The translations under genes and the position numbers were made by a program. A stretch of DNA of 64,000 bases from Bactericera cockerelli (taxonomy: Eukaryota; Arthropoda; Insecta; Hemiptera; Triozidae), in contig CM044967.1 of the NCBI GenBank assembly GCA_024516035.1, positions 6,723,202-6,787,201 on the forward strand, read 5' to 3'. Under the pieces are notes generated by a model that saw nothing but the letters and a program-made list of their open reading frames with translations, had not been told where the DNA came from and did no database searches. The number at the start of each line of letters is the position of its first letter. The first letter of the stretch is position 1. Shown one piece after another: positions 1 through 11,812 of the stretch.

Positions 1-172
1 AGATAGCGTGGGGATCCGTTGGTTCGAATCCCACCCAGTGCATGAATTTTTCCTCGTTAATTTGAGTTTGTGACCACATAATAATAAGACTCTTAGAGTT
101 AGGTGGTAGAAAATGCATTAATTATTAACCTCGCCTGGTGGTTACCTTCCCCTAAAAGAGTGTTATTATTCA
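1..172 (+). repeat. tRNA-derived SINE, family B (5' cut by window edge)
   Basis: The B box (GGTTCGAATCCCACC) and the body (TTTTTCCTCGTTAATTTGAG, ACATAATAATAAGACTC, TTAGGTGGTAGAAAATGC) match about ten other copies here. The copy ends in TTATTATT. The A-box half lies left of the window. It sits in the last intron of the RGK gene. Confidence 0.8.
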
Positions 173-637
173 AGTTCTATGTAGTTTTTAATTTTGGTTT
201 TAAGCACAACATTGTTTACACTGGAAAAATGGAAAATTTTTGCACTAAAAACTATACATTCCATCAACCCATAAATAGACTCATGAGACTCTATAATATA
301 GCCTGTGATCTGGACCCATCCCTCGACTTATTTTCTGATAGCATGAGCAACTTCAAGAGCAAGATCCTCCAGTTGAAAAATCTATCCTCCCTTTAACCTC
401 TGTAAACATCATGGACCTTTCCACTCCACTCCAGTCCACAACAGTTTTTGACTAGAAAAGAGGGAAAATGGAAGAAATACAATGTAATACAACATTTTTT
501 ATTAACATTTTTACCTTAAGCAGTTGCCAAAGGATATTTCCTTAGCTTCTGCGAATGGGGTTGGACCCCGTAAATTCGTAAAAAAAAAAAAAAAAAAAAA
601 TTATATATTATAAGGTCTATTATTTTTATTTTTACAG
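173..637. other. Intron of the RGK-family gene (3' part)
   Basis: No coding signal is seen. The stretch holds a 20-A homopolymer near 580-599 and ends in a pyrimidine tract plus TTTACAG at 631-637, which is the acceptor of the RGK exon. Confidence 0.7.
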
Positions 638-945
638 ACGGTAAGGACATGGCCACTGCGTACGACTGTAAGTTCATCGAGACCTCAGTGGGTATCAATC
701 ACAATGTGGATGAGCTGCTGGTTGGAATCCTCACCCAGATACGACTCAAGCTAGACAACCCACCAGAGCCTGTGCTGGCGAGAGAGCAGTTTTCCTGCAG
801 GAGAAGAAGAAGCAAGTCGCCCGGGGGGTTTCGAAAGCTGCGCGGCAACAGGACTTCGACCAGTCTGAAGGTGAAAGGACTCCTGAGCAAAGTTTGGCAG
901 AGGGACTCGAAGTCGAAATCCTGTCAGAACCTTCACGTTCTCTAA
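638..945 (+). CDS. RGK-family (Rad/Gem/Kir-like) small GTPase, terminal coding exon
   Basis: This is the 3' coding exon of a Ras-like GTPase of the RGK subfamily, which in animals binds voltage-gated calcium-channel beta subunits and the cytoskeleton and acts at the inner plasma membrane. It opens after TTTACAG with two bases completing a split codon, then reads GKDMATAYDCKFIETS. That DCKFIETS segment is the usual RGK version of the G5 (ETSA) region. The final G-domain helix (NHNVDELLVGILTQIRLK) follows. A basic, serine-rich tail (RRRRSKSPGG, then KVKGLLSKVW) resembles RGK calmodulin/14-3-3 and membrane-binding regions. The end, KSKSCQNLHVL, matches the RGK C-terminal motif, which has a cysteine but no CAAX box. 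The nucleotide-binding exons lie left of the window. AATAAA signals occur at 1226 and 1248. Drosophila has several Rgk genes; I cannot say which is the orthologue. Confidence 0.88.
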
Positions 946-1225
946 AGGGTTTGACTTCGTATTTAATTTTATCAAATTTAACATATCCACTACAATAATT
1001 ATTTTTATTAATATATTCAAATTCTTCTGTGTGTTGTGTGATGTAGGATTTAGGTACCTGAACTTTGCAAACTTCCAATGTATGTAGAAAGAATCTAAAA
1101 GCTATGTAAGTTAACTATGTCAATATAAAACGGTTCTTTTTGGACTATTTATACAATAGGTTTTGGTTTTTGGTTCAATAGGTTGATTTTGTAGAAAGAT
1201 TTATCAGTTGTTGTTTACTGACAGT

Positions 1226-1253
1226 AATAAAAACACAATATTAGGACAATAAA
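1226..1253 (+). terminator. Candidate polyadenylation signals of the RGK gene
   Basis: Two AATAAA hexamers (1226-1231 and 1248-1253) lie about 280-310 bp after the RGK stop codon in AT-rich DNA. No cleavage-site evidence is available. Confidence 0.45.
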
Positions 1254-1851
1254 AGATCATACATTACCTCAACAAAGTATTGCGTATACGTTTACCAAAC
1301 TTATAATTAAAAAAAAATTGAAGGACCAAAACTTTACTTATGCCCTACGTAAAACCCCCAGGCGGCCTACAGTCTACACTCTTGTGCCATTGTCAAATTT
1401 AGGGTTTTAATTGTTCATGCTGAATATTTTTTCTTTTTATTAATAAGTCGTTTTAGAAACTTGTATTTTATAAAGAGATTTAAATTAAAAAAAGGAACAA
1501 AAGTTTCTGGGTATGTTTCTATTTTTCGTCTAAAAAAAAACCTTCTTCGACTAAAGCTTTTTTTATTAAAGGAAACCTAGTTAGTCTGTTGACATTGATC
1601 AAACTGATTGATAAAGTAAAACAAATTTGACCCAGCTTTATAATCAAAATACATTAAAATTATGACAAATGTAAACCCTACTTTAATAAGACTAACAATT
1701 CGGTGCGATAATATGGCTAGTTAAGAAATTCAATAGGACGAGTAGGTTAACAACAAACATTTTCAGCAAATAATAGAATTTTATCCATTCTTATGAACAA
1801 TTGAAGAATAAAATTGAAAATTTTCCACGTATGTAAGTAAAAATATTATCC

Positions 1852-1927
1852 CTGGTCACAATAGATCTTACTAGGTCGCAGTGTTAATTGTATGGTGTTT
1901 CATCTAAAACCCTGCAACCAGGTTTTA
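1852..1927. repeat. Short dispersed element with CCTGGT/ACCAGG ends (copy 1)
   Basis: It shares TCACAATAGATCT, AGGTCGCAGTGTTAATTGTA and AAACCCTGCAACCAGG with 18,114-18,183. The ends are imperfect inverted repeats, and both copies are followed by ATAATAATA. Confidence 0.55.
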
Positions 1928-3639
1928 TAATAATAAAGTAAAAATATACTGGTAATTCAGTAAGTACCTACTATCAACTTTTCTAAAATACCTTTTCAAG
2001 TAGAAATTGTTTCGAGTCTCTTAGACTAAGTTACGCGCTTCTAGGCTAGGAAAACCAAATTTTCTCATTTTTAATATCCAAAATCTTCTACTTTTGAAAA
2101 TCAACTGTCATAATATAACTTAACCTGTTTCACTCATGGTTCCCATTGCAATGTGGCTGTGCAAAATTGATCCTTAATATCAAACAAAATAACTAACTTA
2201 TGTATATTATATCTTTCAAAGTACGATCTAGGTTTTTACCTCTTATTATTTGACTAATTTTAACTAATCCGCGTAGAAATACTTATAAGAAAAAATCCCT
2301 TTGAGTATATTTAATGGTTTGGATGGGTATTTTGCAAGCCGAACTAAGTTTTAATTTGAACCAGTGGATTGGTTACTTAAATCTATCAACAAATAATTCA
2401 TACCTCATACTCAAGTGGCCCACTGAAAAATAACTTAACATACTTGAAATAGGTCTGAAAATTACCAAGCACCATGATGAACGAAAAATTTAGTTTGGCC
2501 TATAAAATTTTGATGACAAAAAAATAAATATTTACATCTTTTACCTAATACACATTCTGTAATACTGAAAATTTTCCATTCATGAAAATACTTTGCGCTG
2601 ATAGTGCAAACATAATGTTAATTTCTGAATCATATTTTTTAGTTACTTTTTAGTCTAGGGAAAGTTTTGAGACCAAAATGTTAGTTGTGTTTTCACATTT
2701 TAAAGAGTATACTTATTATTTATTTAATATAAATATTTTTCTTCCAAGTTTGATATTTTTAATGTTTTAATAATTAATTACCTAATCATGCACCTCATAC
2801 CTAATTACAATTTTATCGAAGACATGCAATGATTGTAAAGAAGGCAGGCATTCAAGCCAGCCTGAGAATTTCAAGTTTATAGCCCAGGCAAATTAGTGCT
2901 CTAGCGTCAAAAAATTGCTCAATAGCTGGAAATCGTTTTAAACCCTTAAAGGGGTCCTGAATAATGGGTATATGAGTTTGCGACGGATTTTAGGTTGTGC
3001 TTCCGAGTTTAGGGCCTAAATAGTGCAAATTTTTTGCACTTTTTTTAAAATTGCGCTTATAACTCAAAATGTATTTATTCTACAGAAAATTTTACTCAGT
3101 TCTTATCTAAAGAACATAAAATTATGCGTCTAATGACGTTTGAATCATTAAAAAAGGTTAAGCCGTTCAGCCACAATCGCTCCTCAAAGATGGGTGGTTT
3201 TTTCAAACATAGCTCAAATTTTGAAAATTCTCAACTTTTAACGCCTGTAAGTCAAAAAGGACTGCACCAATTGAAAAATTTAATAGAATCGAACTTGTAG
3301 AAAATGTAATTTTAAGTAAAATACTGTTTGAAATTTGAAATTTGCTCACTCCAGTGCTGAGATATGATTTTTCGTCCCTAGCGCCAAATTTCCGCTAAGG
3401 CAGTGCAACGCAAGAAACTTCATCTGAACTCTAAAATTCTCATATTCTTACAACTTTTCAAGCAAAACTGAACGTAATCTATTGAATTCAGTCGAATAGG
3501 TAATTTAAATTTTTGAGAAACTTGCACTGAATTTTACCAAGATCTTCCTTCACTGAACATGTTGTGATTTCAAGACAGCTGGCACACTATGGAGGATGTA
3601 ACTTGTTTTATATGCGGGAACATTGTGCAAGAAGGAATA

Positions 3640-3960
3640 TTAATAATAATATAATAATAAAAATGCATTTTCTTTGTGTTGTTATGTCACAGTTTTAGTG
3701 GGTAGCGCAGAATCATAGAACTTTGCCAGTTTAATTTACAATATCTTGTATTATTTGTGTGCCTATGATTCAGCCACTGGTCGCTGCTTCATATCAAAGC
3801 AGCTACTCTTTTTTCCTCACGACTCACGAAGTATGAGTGGACCCCGAACATCCAAGTACAGAGCTACAGAGCAGAAAAAATCCCATCCCGCTGGGAATTG
3901 AACCCAGGTCACCATGCGTGCAATGCCTAGCGCGCCAACTCACTCGGCTACAGTGACTAC
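3640..3960 (-). repeat. tRNA-derived SINE, family A, inserted in the left arm
   Basis: On the minus strand the head (GTAGCCGAGTGAGTTGGCGC, then GGTTCAATTCCCAGCGGG) lies at 3880-3960 and the ATAATA-rich tail near 3640. The 10-bp string AGGAATATTA precedes and follows the inserted segment (about 3632 and 3982), consistent with a target-site duplication. The same insertion is present in the right arm. Confidence 0.8.
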
Positions 3961-3989
3961 AACATATTAAAGGCAAAGATAGAGGAATA

Positions 3990-4290
3990 TTAACACGTTC
4001 GTTACCGAACGGCCATATGTGGATGTTTTTGTGTTTTTGTCTGGGACCGAACGGCCATATGTGGCTGTTATCAAAATTTTAACGAGGGACCGGACATCCA
4101 TATATGGCCTTTTGGAGGTAGGTTGTTAGTATTAGAACAGATATAGGATCGATTCTTGTACAAATACGATGCCAAATATGCAAAAAAAAACCTGGGGACC
4201 AAAATTTGGTCCCCAGTATGCAACAGCAACTTTACCGCCTGGTCCCTACGTAAAACTTGAAAAAATTGGCTTGGTAACGAACGTGTTAAA
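3990..4290. mobile_element. piggyBac-type MITE, 301 bp, TTAA duplication
   Basis: The ends TTAACACGTTCGTTACC and GGTAACGAACGTGTTAA are perfect inverted repeats that include TTAA on both sides. The right foldback arm (about 5725-5735) has the uninterrupted site GAATATTAAAGG, so this is a recent insertion into TTAA. It contains no transposase. Confidence 0.85.
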
Positions 4291-5485
4291 GGAAAAGTCA
4301 CTTCGAATGTTCATTGAGGACAGCAGGAGGAGAAATGATGTGCATCACACGTGGTTACAGACTCAAAGATCTGTTATACTTCACGAGAAGTGTCGCAAAG
4401 GTGTCTACACGAAGGAGTCAAACACTGTAAAGGCCGAAAAAGAAGCAAGAAACGGAAGAGGCCGTGAGGAAATACCAAAATTCAACTTTAAGGAGCTCTG
4501 CTTCTACTGTGGAAAAGATGCCTCTGAAAGCTTCAAGGTTAAACAGAAAAAGCTTCCTACCTCTTCATAGACGTGAAATTCAGACACAAGAAATAATGCA
4601 AAAAATTAAAGGTTCTGCAATTGCCAGAGGAGATGAAATGGGGACGGTGGTATTGCGTAAGATGGCAACTGAATCAGACCTCGTAGCCGCTGAAGGCAAG
4701 TACGATTCTTGAGATCCTGATGCATCTCAAGGTATATCTGGACGAGGGGAGTGAATTAATGTAGTAACTGGGGCTTTGAAGCCGAAAGACCTAAGTTTCC
4801 CAGTTACTGGGGTTTAACGAAGAAAAGGCCGCTGGTTCAATAACGCTACTACGAAAGGTGTAGGTGTATTAAAGAGTATTAAATTTACACGGAAAGATAA
4901 AAGGAAGAAATAAACTACTACTATGAAATGAGATTGGATGATCTTACCTTGAGTACTTGTACCAAGTACTTACGCCTTTAGAAGGGGATCAAAGGTGGTA
5001 GATCGAGGAAGGAGAGAAGACGTACCCTGACCACTGGTTGTTACAATCTGAACGAGGCATCGTCGTTCCCAATCTATCGTACCGAATCTCTGGCTTTCTT
5101 TGTAAGATCATATGATATGCCTATCATCTGATATCGAAGTGTTATCTCTAACAGTTAGGGGCGTAGAGATCGAGTGATATGCGCGGGGTAAGTTTGGAGT
5201 CAATTCAAACTGGAGTCACATGGCGTGAACAGGGAGAGTTCGCTCAAACTGGTCACTAGTGGGATTGATTTCACCTTCAGTATGGAGGTTCTAGGTACTA
5301 ACGACTTCTTAGGAGTGAAACACTGAATACCCCCCCATAGCATGGAACGTATCATGGCCTTATCATCACTAAAAATTCATTAACTCAATTCGTATATGAC
5401 AACGCCGATATAAACATGGATACCATTGATGGCCATGAAAAGTGGTTCACTCCTAAGAAGTCGTTAGTACCCAGAACCTCCATAT

Positions 5486-6130
5486 CTTTTCCACAGTAGA
5501 AGCAGAGCTTCTTGAAGTTGAATTTTGGTATTTCCTCACAGCCTCTTGTCACACGGCTTCCGTTTCTTGCTTTTTTTTCGGCCTTTACAGTGTTTGACTC
5601 CTTCGTGTAGACACCTTTGCGACACTTCTCGTGAAGTATAACAGATCTTTGAGTCTGTAACCACGTGTGATGCACATCATTTCTCCTCCTGCTGTCCTCA
5701 ATGAACATTCGAAGTGACTTTTCCTTTAATATTCCTCTATCTTTGCCTTTAATATGTTGTAGTCACTGTAGCCGAGTGAGTTGGCGCGCTAGGCATTGCA
5801 CGCATGGTGACCTGGGTTCAATTCCCAGCGGGATGGGATTTTTTCTGCTCTGTAGCTCTGTACTTGGATGTTCGGGGTCCACTCATACTTCGTGAGTCGT
5901 GAGGAAAAAAGAGTAGCTGCTTTGATATGAAGCAGCGACCAGTGGCTGAATCATAGGCACACAAATAATACAAGATATTGTAAATTGAACTGGCAAAGTT
6001 CTATGATTCTGCGCTACCCACTAAAACTGTGACATAACAACACAAAGAAAATGCATTTTTATTATTATATTATTATTAATATTCCTTCTTGCACAATGTT
6101 CCCGCATATAAAACAAGTTACATCCTCCAT
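5486..6130 (-). pseudogene. Second copy of the broken transposon-associated gene (right arm)
   Basis: Reverse-complement copy of the left-arm gene. The start MEDVTCF is at 6130 (minus), a family-A SINE interrupts at about 5758-6075, and FIEDSRRRNDVHHTW to KLCFYCGKD is open at 5486-5700. It lacks the MITE, so it preserves the older structure. Confidence 0.55.
5758..6075 (+). repeat. tRNA-derived SINE, family A, in the right arm
   Basis: Head TGTAGCCGAGTGAGTTGGCG with B box GGTTCAATTCCCAG, then the ATGTTCGGGGTCCACTCATA body and an ATTATTATATT tail. It mirrors the copy at 3640-3960. Confidence 0.8.
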
Positions 6131-6850
6131 AGTGTGCCAGCTGTCTTGAAATCACAACATGTTCAGTGAAGGAAGATCTTGGTAAAATTCAGTGCAAGTT
6201 TCTCAAAAATTTAAATTACCTATTCGACTGAATTCAATAGATTACGTTCAGTTTTGCTTGAAAAGTTGTAAGAATATGAGAATTTTAGAGTTCAGATGAA
6301 GTTTCTTGCGTTGCACTGCCTTAGCGGAAATTTGGCGCTAGGGACGAAAAATCATATCTCAGCACTGGAGTGAGCAAATTTCAAATTTCAAACAGTATTT
6401 TACTTAAAATTATATTTTCTACAAGTTCGATTCTATTAAATTTTTCAATTGGTGCAGTCCTTTTTGACTTACAGGCGTTAAAAGTTGAGAATTTTCAAAA
6501 TTTGAGCTATGTTTGAAAAAACCACCCATCTTTGAGGAGCGATTGTGGCTGAACGGCTTAACCTTTTTTAATAATTCAAACGTCATTAGACGCATAATTT
6601 TATGTTCCTTAGATAAGAACTGAGTAAAATTTTCTGTAGAATAAATACATTTTGAGTTATAAGCGCAATTTTAAAAAAAGTGCAAAAAATTTGCACTATT
6701 TAGGCCCTAAACTCGGAAGCACAACCTAAAATCCGTCGCAAACTCATATACCCATTATTCAGGACCCCTTTAAGGGTTTAAAACGATTTCCAGCTATTGA
6801 GCAATTTTTTGACGCTAGACCCCATTTTAGCACTAATTTGCCTGGGCTAT

Positions 6851-7293
6851 TAACAATTTTCAACAGTTTTTATCTCTACTTATCATTACTTGTTATTCTT
6901 ATATTAAGTTTTGTAATTTTAAATTTACACACTAGGTACCTACTGATAATCTCAAAATGAAGTATAAAATCTTTTCAGGCAGCAGTGTAATTTTTTTTCT
7001 CAAACCGATACATTTTGTTCAGATACCCTAGACCCTAGATCAAACAAAAGCTTAAAATTTCGGGTCCAGATCATAAAGGGAGTATAGAGGCTTGAGACTG
7101 GATAACAGATTTCCTTAATGAGATTTTATTTTTTAACTGAAATAGTTAACTATATTAATTATTTCGATTCTATTACGATAAAAAGGTGTAAAAACGAATA
7201 AGATCAAAGTACGAGATGAGAGTGATAATCATTAGAAATATTTCACTTGTCCCAAATTTCAGGATGTTTTTGTCTCAGTCACAAAAATGAAAG
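6851..7293. other. Intergenic DNA, no feature seen
   Basis: AT-rich sequence without a convincing open frame or a repeat shared with the rest of the window. Confidence 0.4.
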
Positions 7294-7472
7294 ACCGGTA
7301 GCTCAGTAGTCTGACTGGTAATCCAGAGGTCGCGGGTTCGAAACCCAGCCGGGACATGACATGTTATCCTCCCATTTGGCATTTTGAGCACGTCTTGGGC
7401 TTACTGTTGGAATAATGGGACTGATTAGTCCTAATCGAGCAGTATAAATAAGGCGATATTATTATTATAATA
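7294..7472 (+). repeat. tRNA-derived SINE, family C
   Basis: Head CCGGTAGCTCAGTAGTCTGA, B box GGGTTCGAAACCCAGCCGG, body GACATGTTATCCTCCCATTT, then GGACTGATTAGTCCTAATCG and a GGCGATATTATTATTA tail. It has the family layout seen in about nine other copies. Confidence 0.85.
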
Positions 7473-9205
7473 TGAAGTGGTTTTGGGTATAGATTATTCG
7501 GTCAGTAACATGTACCAGTGTTCCTTATTGGTTGTTCCTTGGATTTAATTCTCCTGTGAAAACATTGAATAATTTTGAGCTCTTAGTTGGATTTAGGACA
7601 AATGTTCCACATTTCTGTATTTAATTTCGAAGCCATAAAAAATTAGCTAGTTAAAACACTAATTTGTTGGTTAGGCCTCCAAGGCACAACTATCGCATAA
7701 AAGGATGGTTGTGGATCTTGCGGTCTATGTGAGAGCTTGCTCATCCTGTAGTACCGAAAAGTATTCCTATCAAATAATCGTAGGTAACTAAATTAAATTT
7801 AATACTAAAAGTCCTGAGTCCTCACCAGTAAATATAGTTAGTCAGTTCTTTGTACTAATCCCTGCCGTGGCTTGCATCAGATGGTCAGTACCAACCTAGG
7901 CGTAACTTAACAAGAGTGATACAGAGAGAGCTTCAGAAATAGGTGTATTGAATTTTATTTTAATTTAGGTTTGATTAGTTGAAGTAAATTTCATTTAGGT
8001 TAGGTATCTACTTTTCAGTATCTGGAACGCTTAAAGAAGTTTCAAAACTTCAATAATAACTGTACTGAGTTCAATTTATAACTTTAAAATAGTTTTGACT
8101 TATGACCAATCCATGTTCAACAGATAAAGTTGCAATTTTTCAAACATAACCTCGTTTATTACACAAGAAAATGATTTGTTGATTTTATCCATTATTAACG
8201 ATTCCGTTCCATAAGAGTAATAGAGTGTAGAGTAATAAACGGAACGATTCCGTTCCGTTGCCCGCGAGATAATTTGCGAATCCCATTTGAATTGCAATAT
8301 ATATTAGTTAAAGTAATAACAATTTCATTTAGGAAGGACCAATTTTTTTATCATCATATTATTAATTTTTTATTTAAGTTTAGTCGAATAAATATTTACC
8401 TACCTAAAATTATGGATTAAATTGATTTTGTAACAAGAAATCTACATATTTGTAGGTAATTTTTTTATACATACGTTTTTTTATTGTAATTTCCATTTAT
8501 AAATTCAAATCCTGTCTTCTCTTCTCTTTCATTTTTAAAGAAGAGAACTCATCTGCGAAGGAGAAAGATGGTTTATGAAAGATTATACACGTCACTTAAA
8601 TGATATAATCGAGGAAGATCAAATATTTTTTTTGTGAAAAATATGACTTAGAAGATCACGAGTTGATAATAATTCTATCGTAACTACTAATAGAAAATGG
8701 TCATCAATTAAATGTCATAAATGGTTAGAGCGCTCATCTGGATACGTAGTTCAACAAGTTTGGGTGTTTCAGTAGAGCGAATCCTACCCAATGTTTAATT
8801 TTTCTTTATTTTCATGAGAACTTGTCCACGTTTACCACCAACACAACCACTGGATAAAAGAAACTTTCAAATTCAACGAATTCAAATTATATGATAAATT
8901 CATCTGTAACAATCATCATCTAAAATTTTGTCGCCATCGTAATTCTGACTTGGCTTCTTTTATAATTTGCAAAGTATTTGCAACAGTGTCATATCCTCGA
9001 CTGTGTCATTTAATTTTTCGTGAAAGCTCGATTTTATATTTGGCTCGACGGACAATGCACCATATCAAATACCAAACCTTATCAGGGCCACTCTACAAAG
9101 CTAGTTTTTACTTTGTCTTTGTAAAATTTTAAAAAAAAGAAGCAAATTACATGATAATTTTCAGTATAATTTCTTCCAATTAAGTTGAATTAATCTCTAA
9201 AGCAA
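7473..9205. other. Intergenic DNA
   Basis: No gene is seen. A weak tRNA-like fragment lies near 8715-8800 (TGGTTAGAGCGCTCATCTGG, CGAATCCTACCCAATG), probably a decayed SINE head. The open frames at 8100 and 8950 have no recognisable features. Confidence 0.4.
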
Positions 9206-9560
9206 ACCTCTGTGGAGTAACGGTTGTGACTACTGCCCGTAGTCCAGAGACCCTGAGTTCCATCCCCGGTCGGAGCAGATTTTTCACACAGAAAATTCTG
9301 TTCCCTCTGTACATATGAGGCTGGTATTTCTGGCCTTACCCAGGCTGGGTGAGGTTAATGTGGATAGCTGGTACGATTCCCAGCGAATGGAGGGTAGAAC
9401 CCCGTCCTAATCCAGGACGTTACATCAAATAAAATCGTTGGCGTTAGGAAGGGCATCCAGCCGTAAAAAAATGTGCCAAAACCAATTAACCTCAACCATG
9501 AGGTTAAACAACGTCGACCCTGCTTAAGTCGGATAAGACAGAGTAAAAGAAGAAGAAGAA
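9206..9560 (+). repeat. tRNA-derived SINE, family D, near full length
   Basis: Head GTAACGGTTGTGACTACTGC with a GTTCCATCCCC B-box variant, body CCCAGGCTGGGTGAGGTTAA and CGATTCCCAGCGAATGGAGG, then AACAACGTCGACCCTGC and a GAAGAAGAAGAA tail. It is the longest family-D copy here. Confidence 0.85.
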
Positions 9561-10251
9561 TCTCTAAGACACCTATGAAATGAAACACATACTTCAAAAT
9601 AAAATCTTTCACCGTGTATTACTGTTTCCTAAATATTACAAAGTTAAAGTAAAAAAAGCTTAGTGGTTCTGGCTCCTGGTATTAAGTGATGAGAATTTGT
9701 GACCGACACTTCCTGGTCTGTTTGTATTAGTTTTTAATTTAAGGCTGGAATTTAATAATCTCATGTCTTGAGATGCCCCAGAAAGTTTTAGGTCTGAAAG
9801 TAAAAATTTGAGCCAAGCATTAATTGATTTCTTTAAAATTATAATGTCCCCAACTACCTCTTGGCCTTAGGATTGAGTGGTCATCTTCTCGTACAAAAAC
9901 AAAAATGTCATTGTCAAAATTATGATAATATACAGATAATTGCGAAGTCTGTCGAATAAATGACGACCTAGTTTGAAAAGGAATCTTTGGCAAATACAAT
10001 TAATAAAATAAAGAAAAGTGTACGATAGAGGTGGATTTTTTAAATTCCAGTCTAAGAAAGTCATTTGGTAAATTTTCTGAGCTGAAGGTAGTTTATACAG
10101 AAAACTTCATTAAGATAGTGTCTTAGAATGTTTGACATATTGGTCGGGTGGTTTAAACATCTCAAGTAGGTACTCAACTTTAACTGAGTTATGCGAGAAA
10201 CCGTGATTTACAATCTCAACCGATGCATTCCATGTAATTCATCTACAACAG
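9561..10251. other. Intergenic DNA, no feature seen
   Basis: AT-rich sequence with only short frames and no repeat match to the rest of the window. Confidence 0.4.
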
Positions 10252-10470
10252 AAGGTTAGGTGGTAGAAAATCCTTTGAGTATTTACCTCGCCTGGTGCTT
10301 ACCTTCCACTAATGAGTGTTATTGACTACAGACTATTGCTACCTTAAATATATTCATTCTAAAAATGGACCTATCAGTCCATTTTCATGGAATTTTACTG
10401 TTGAACAAAAAAAATATTATACTAGGCGAGGTTCGTGCTTGAAGAATTTTCTACCACCTTATCACTCAGA
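10252..10470. repeat. Two opposed family-B SINE fragments
   Basis: Tail-half sequence (GGTTAGGTGGTAGAAAATCC to CTTCCACTAATGAGTG) occurs at 10,252-10,318 on plus. It occurs again in reverse (AGAATTTTCTACCACC) at about 10,425-10,465, giving a loose inverted pair. Confidence 0.6.
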
Positions 10471-10744
10471 GTGCGATTCCAGCTCCTCCTGTAAGAAAAG
10501 AATGGGTTCCTATCTCAAGAATACGTAATCATTATTATTACAATAGGAAAGTATAAGAAGAGGAAAAATGTTTTAAAATCTTATTAACACGCAGCGTGCC
10601 TAAAAAATTGAAGGCGGTTGAATTGGCGAAGCTGTGGGTTTGAGAACAAAATTCTCTTAACAATTTAATTAAGAACAATAATATCTTAACAGGTTCCATG
10701 CTCGGGCAACTTGAACGTTTTTTAGCCCTTGGAGATAGAGATTC

Positions 10745-10925
10745 ACATAGCCATTATTATTATTATATTATGCTTTATTAGGAGGACAAAGTACAATGTT
10801 AACAGTATAAAATTAAGAAAAAACAAATGACAAAATAAATAAGTAAAAAAGAAAATAACACTAATGTCCTACCTAAAGGCCACGGTTATTGTCTGTGGCA
10901 ATCTCTTCTACCCAAGCCATTGTGC
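10745..10925. repeat. Dispersed LINE-tail-like repeat (AAAGGGCGGGGT family)
   Basis: TGCTTTATTAGGAGGACAAA, then an A-rich stretch, TGTCCTACCTAAAGGCC and TGGCAATCTCTTCTACCC. Related copies lie near 18,860, 26,015, 30,760, 44,480, 51,510 and 55,550. The A-rich, gene-free form suggests the 3' end of a non-LTR element, though no ORF is attached. Confidence 0.5.
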
Positions 10926-11473
10926 ATGTGAGGACAAATGAGTAATTGAGTAGCAGCTTCATTGCAAAACAAAAAGTTCGAAATGTTACATTTTTTCGCA
11001 GACCTATTTATTCCTACGGTGTGTCCGCCTGTCACAAACCACACTTCAAATTTTTAAGCTAAATTACTGACTTTGTTCTTTCCTCTTTGGCCCTTAATAC
11101 GAGTACCTTAATGAAGTTTTCTGTATAACCGCGCTGTCATAAAAAGTCTTTCCTTTAATTTTGGATGATCAAGATTATTTCAGGAATTCCATTCATTTAT
11201 ATTTTTATTTTTTTCGTTTTTAATTTTTACCATATTCGCATCATTAGATTTACTGAATTTATATATTTATCAAAATATTTATTATAATTATTAAAATGTT
11301 TGACTTTTTTAAGAACGACTGTTTTTATTATCTCGATGAGATACGTAGATAGATACATAGCAGAAAGTCGGAATATTTTTATTCTTTTTACCAGCCTAAG
11401 CTCGCTAATGTTTCCGTCCGAGAGGTTCAAAGATCTATTAAGCCAACTAGACCGCTTGGCTATTGTTTAAATT

Positions 11474-11700
11474 AACTGTCAAGTGGTTAACTCGCTAGTC
11501 TGGTAATCCAGGTTATCCAGGTAGCGTAGGGATCTGTTGGTTCATAACCCACCCAGTGCATGAATTTATTCCTTTATGAATTTGAGCTTGTGACCACATA
11601 ATAATAATACTCTGAGGTTAGGTGGTAGAGGTAGAAAATGCTTTGAGCATTAACCTCGCCTTGTGGTTACCTTCCACTGAAGAGTGTTATTATTATTATT
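11474..11700 (+). repeat. tRNA-derived SINE, family B
   Basis: Head AAGTGGTTAACTCGCTAGTC (A box), B-box variant GGTTCATAACCCACCCAGTG, then the body and an ATTATTATTATTATAA tail. Confidence 0.85.
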
Positions 11701-11812
11701 ATAATCATCTATGCGTATACTCGATTATCAACAACTAGAATGATTATTGATTATTTAGCAGGGCAATGTCAAGCCGAGCACAAGTGTGGAGAAACTTCTA
11801 TTAAGGGTTCCT

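Larger units (their letters stand above)
946..2879. other. RGK 3' UTR and AT-rich intergenic DNA
   Basis: No gene is seen. A short repeat at about 1852-1927 (starts CCTGGTCACAATAGATC, ends CCCTGCAACCAGG) recurs at 18,114-18,183 and looks like a very small MITE. The rest is featureless AT-rich sequence. Confidence 0.5.
3589..4712 (+). pseudogene. Broken transposon-associated zinc-binding-type gene (left arm)
   Basis: Coding remains start MEDVTCFICGNIVQEG at 3589. They are split by a SINE (about 3640-3960) and a MITE (3990-4290) and resume at 4290 as KEKSLRMFIEDSRRRND, then CRKGVYTKES, then FNFKELCFYCGKDA. After a stop at 4570 and a frame change comes KGSAIARGDEM and ESDLVAAEGKYDS. The paired-cysteine motifs (CFICG, CFYCG) and the later R-D-E and DL-AAE-Y spacing resemble a multicopy arthropod protein family often seen near transposons. 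I recall the pattern but not a firm family name. The gene is inactivated by insertions, stops and a frameshift. Confidence 0.55.
2880..6850. mobile_element. Large foldback element with about 1.36-kb inverted arms and a nested insertion
   Basis: The left arm (2880-4519) and right arm (5486-6850) are near-identical reverse complements; for example AGCCCAGGCAAATTAGTGC at the far left is mirrored at 6830-6850. The arms include the start of a transposon-type gene (MEDVTCFICGN) and a family-A SINE in the same place. The left arm is about 300 bp longer only because of a MITE at 3990-4290. The centre (4520-5485) holds further decayed gene sequence and a small inner inverted repeat (5280-5320 against 5440-5488). 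Confidence 0.8.

Noticed and set aside
4169..4289. N-terminal part of the open frame starting at 4169
   Set aside because: The first about 40 codons come from the piggyBac-type MITE; only sequence from about 4290 belongs to the element's gene.
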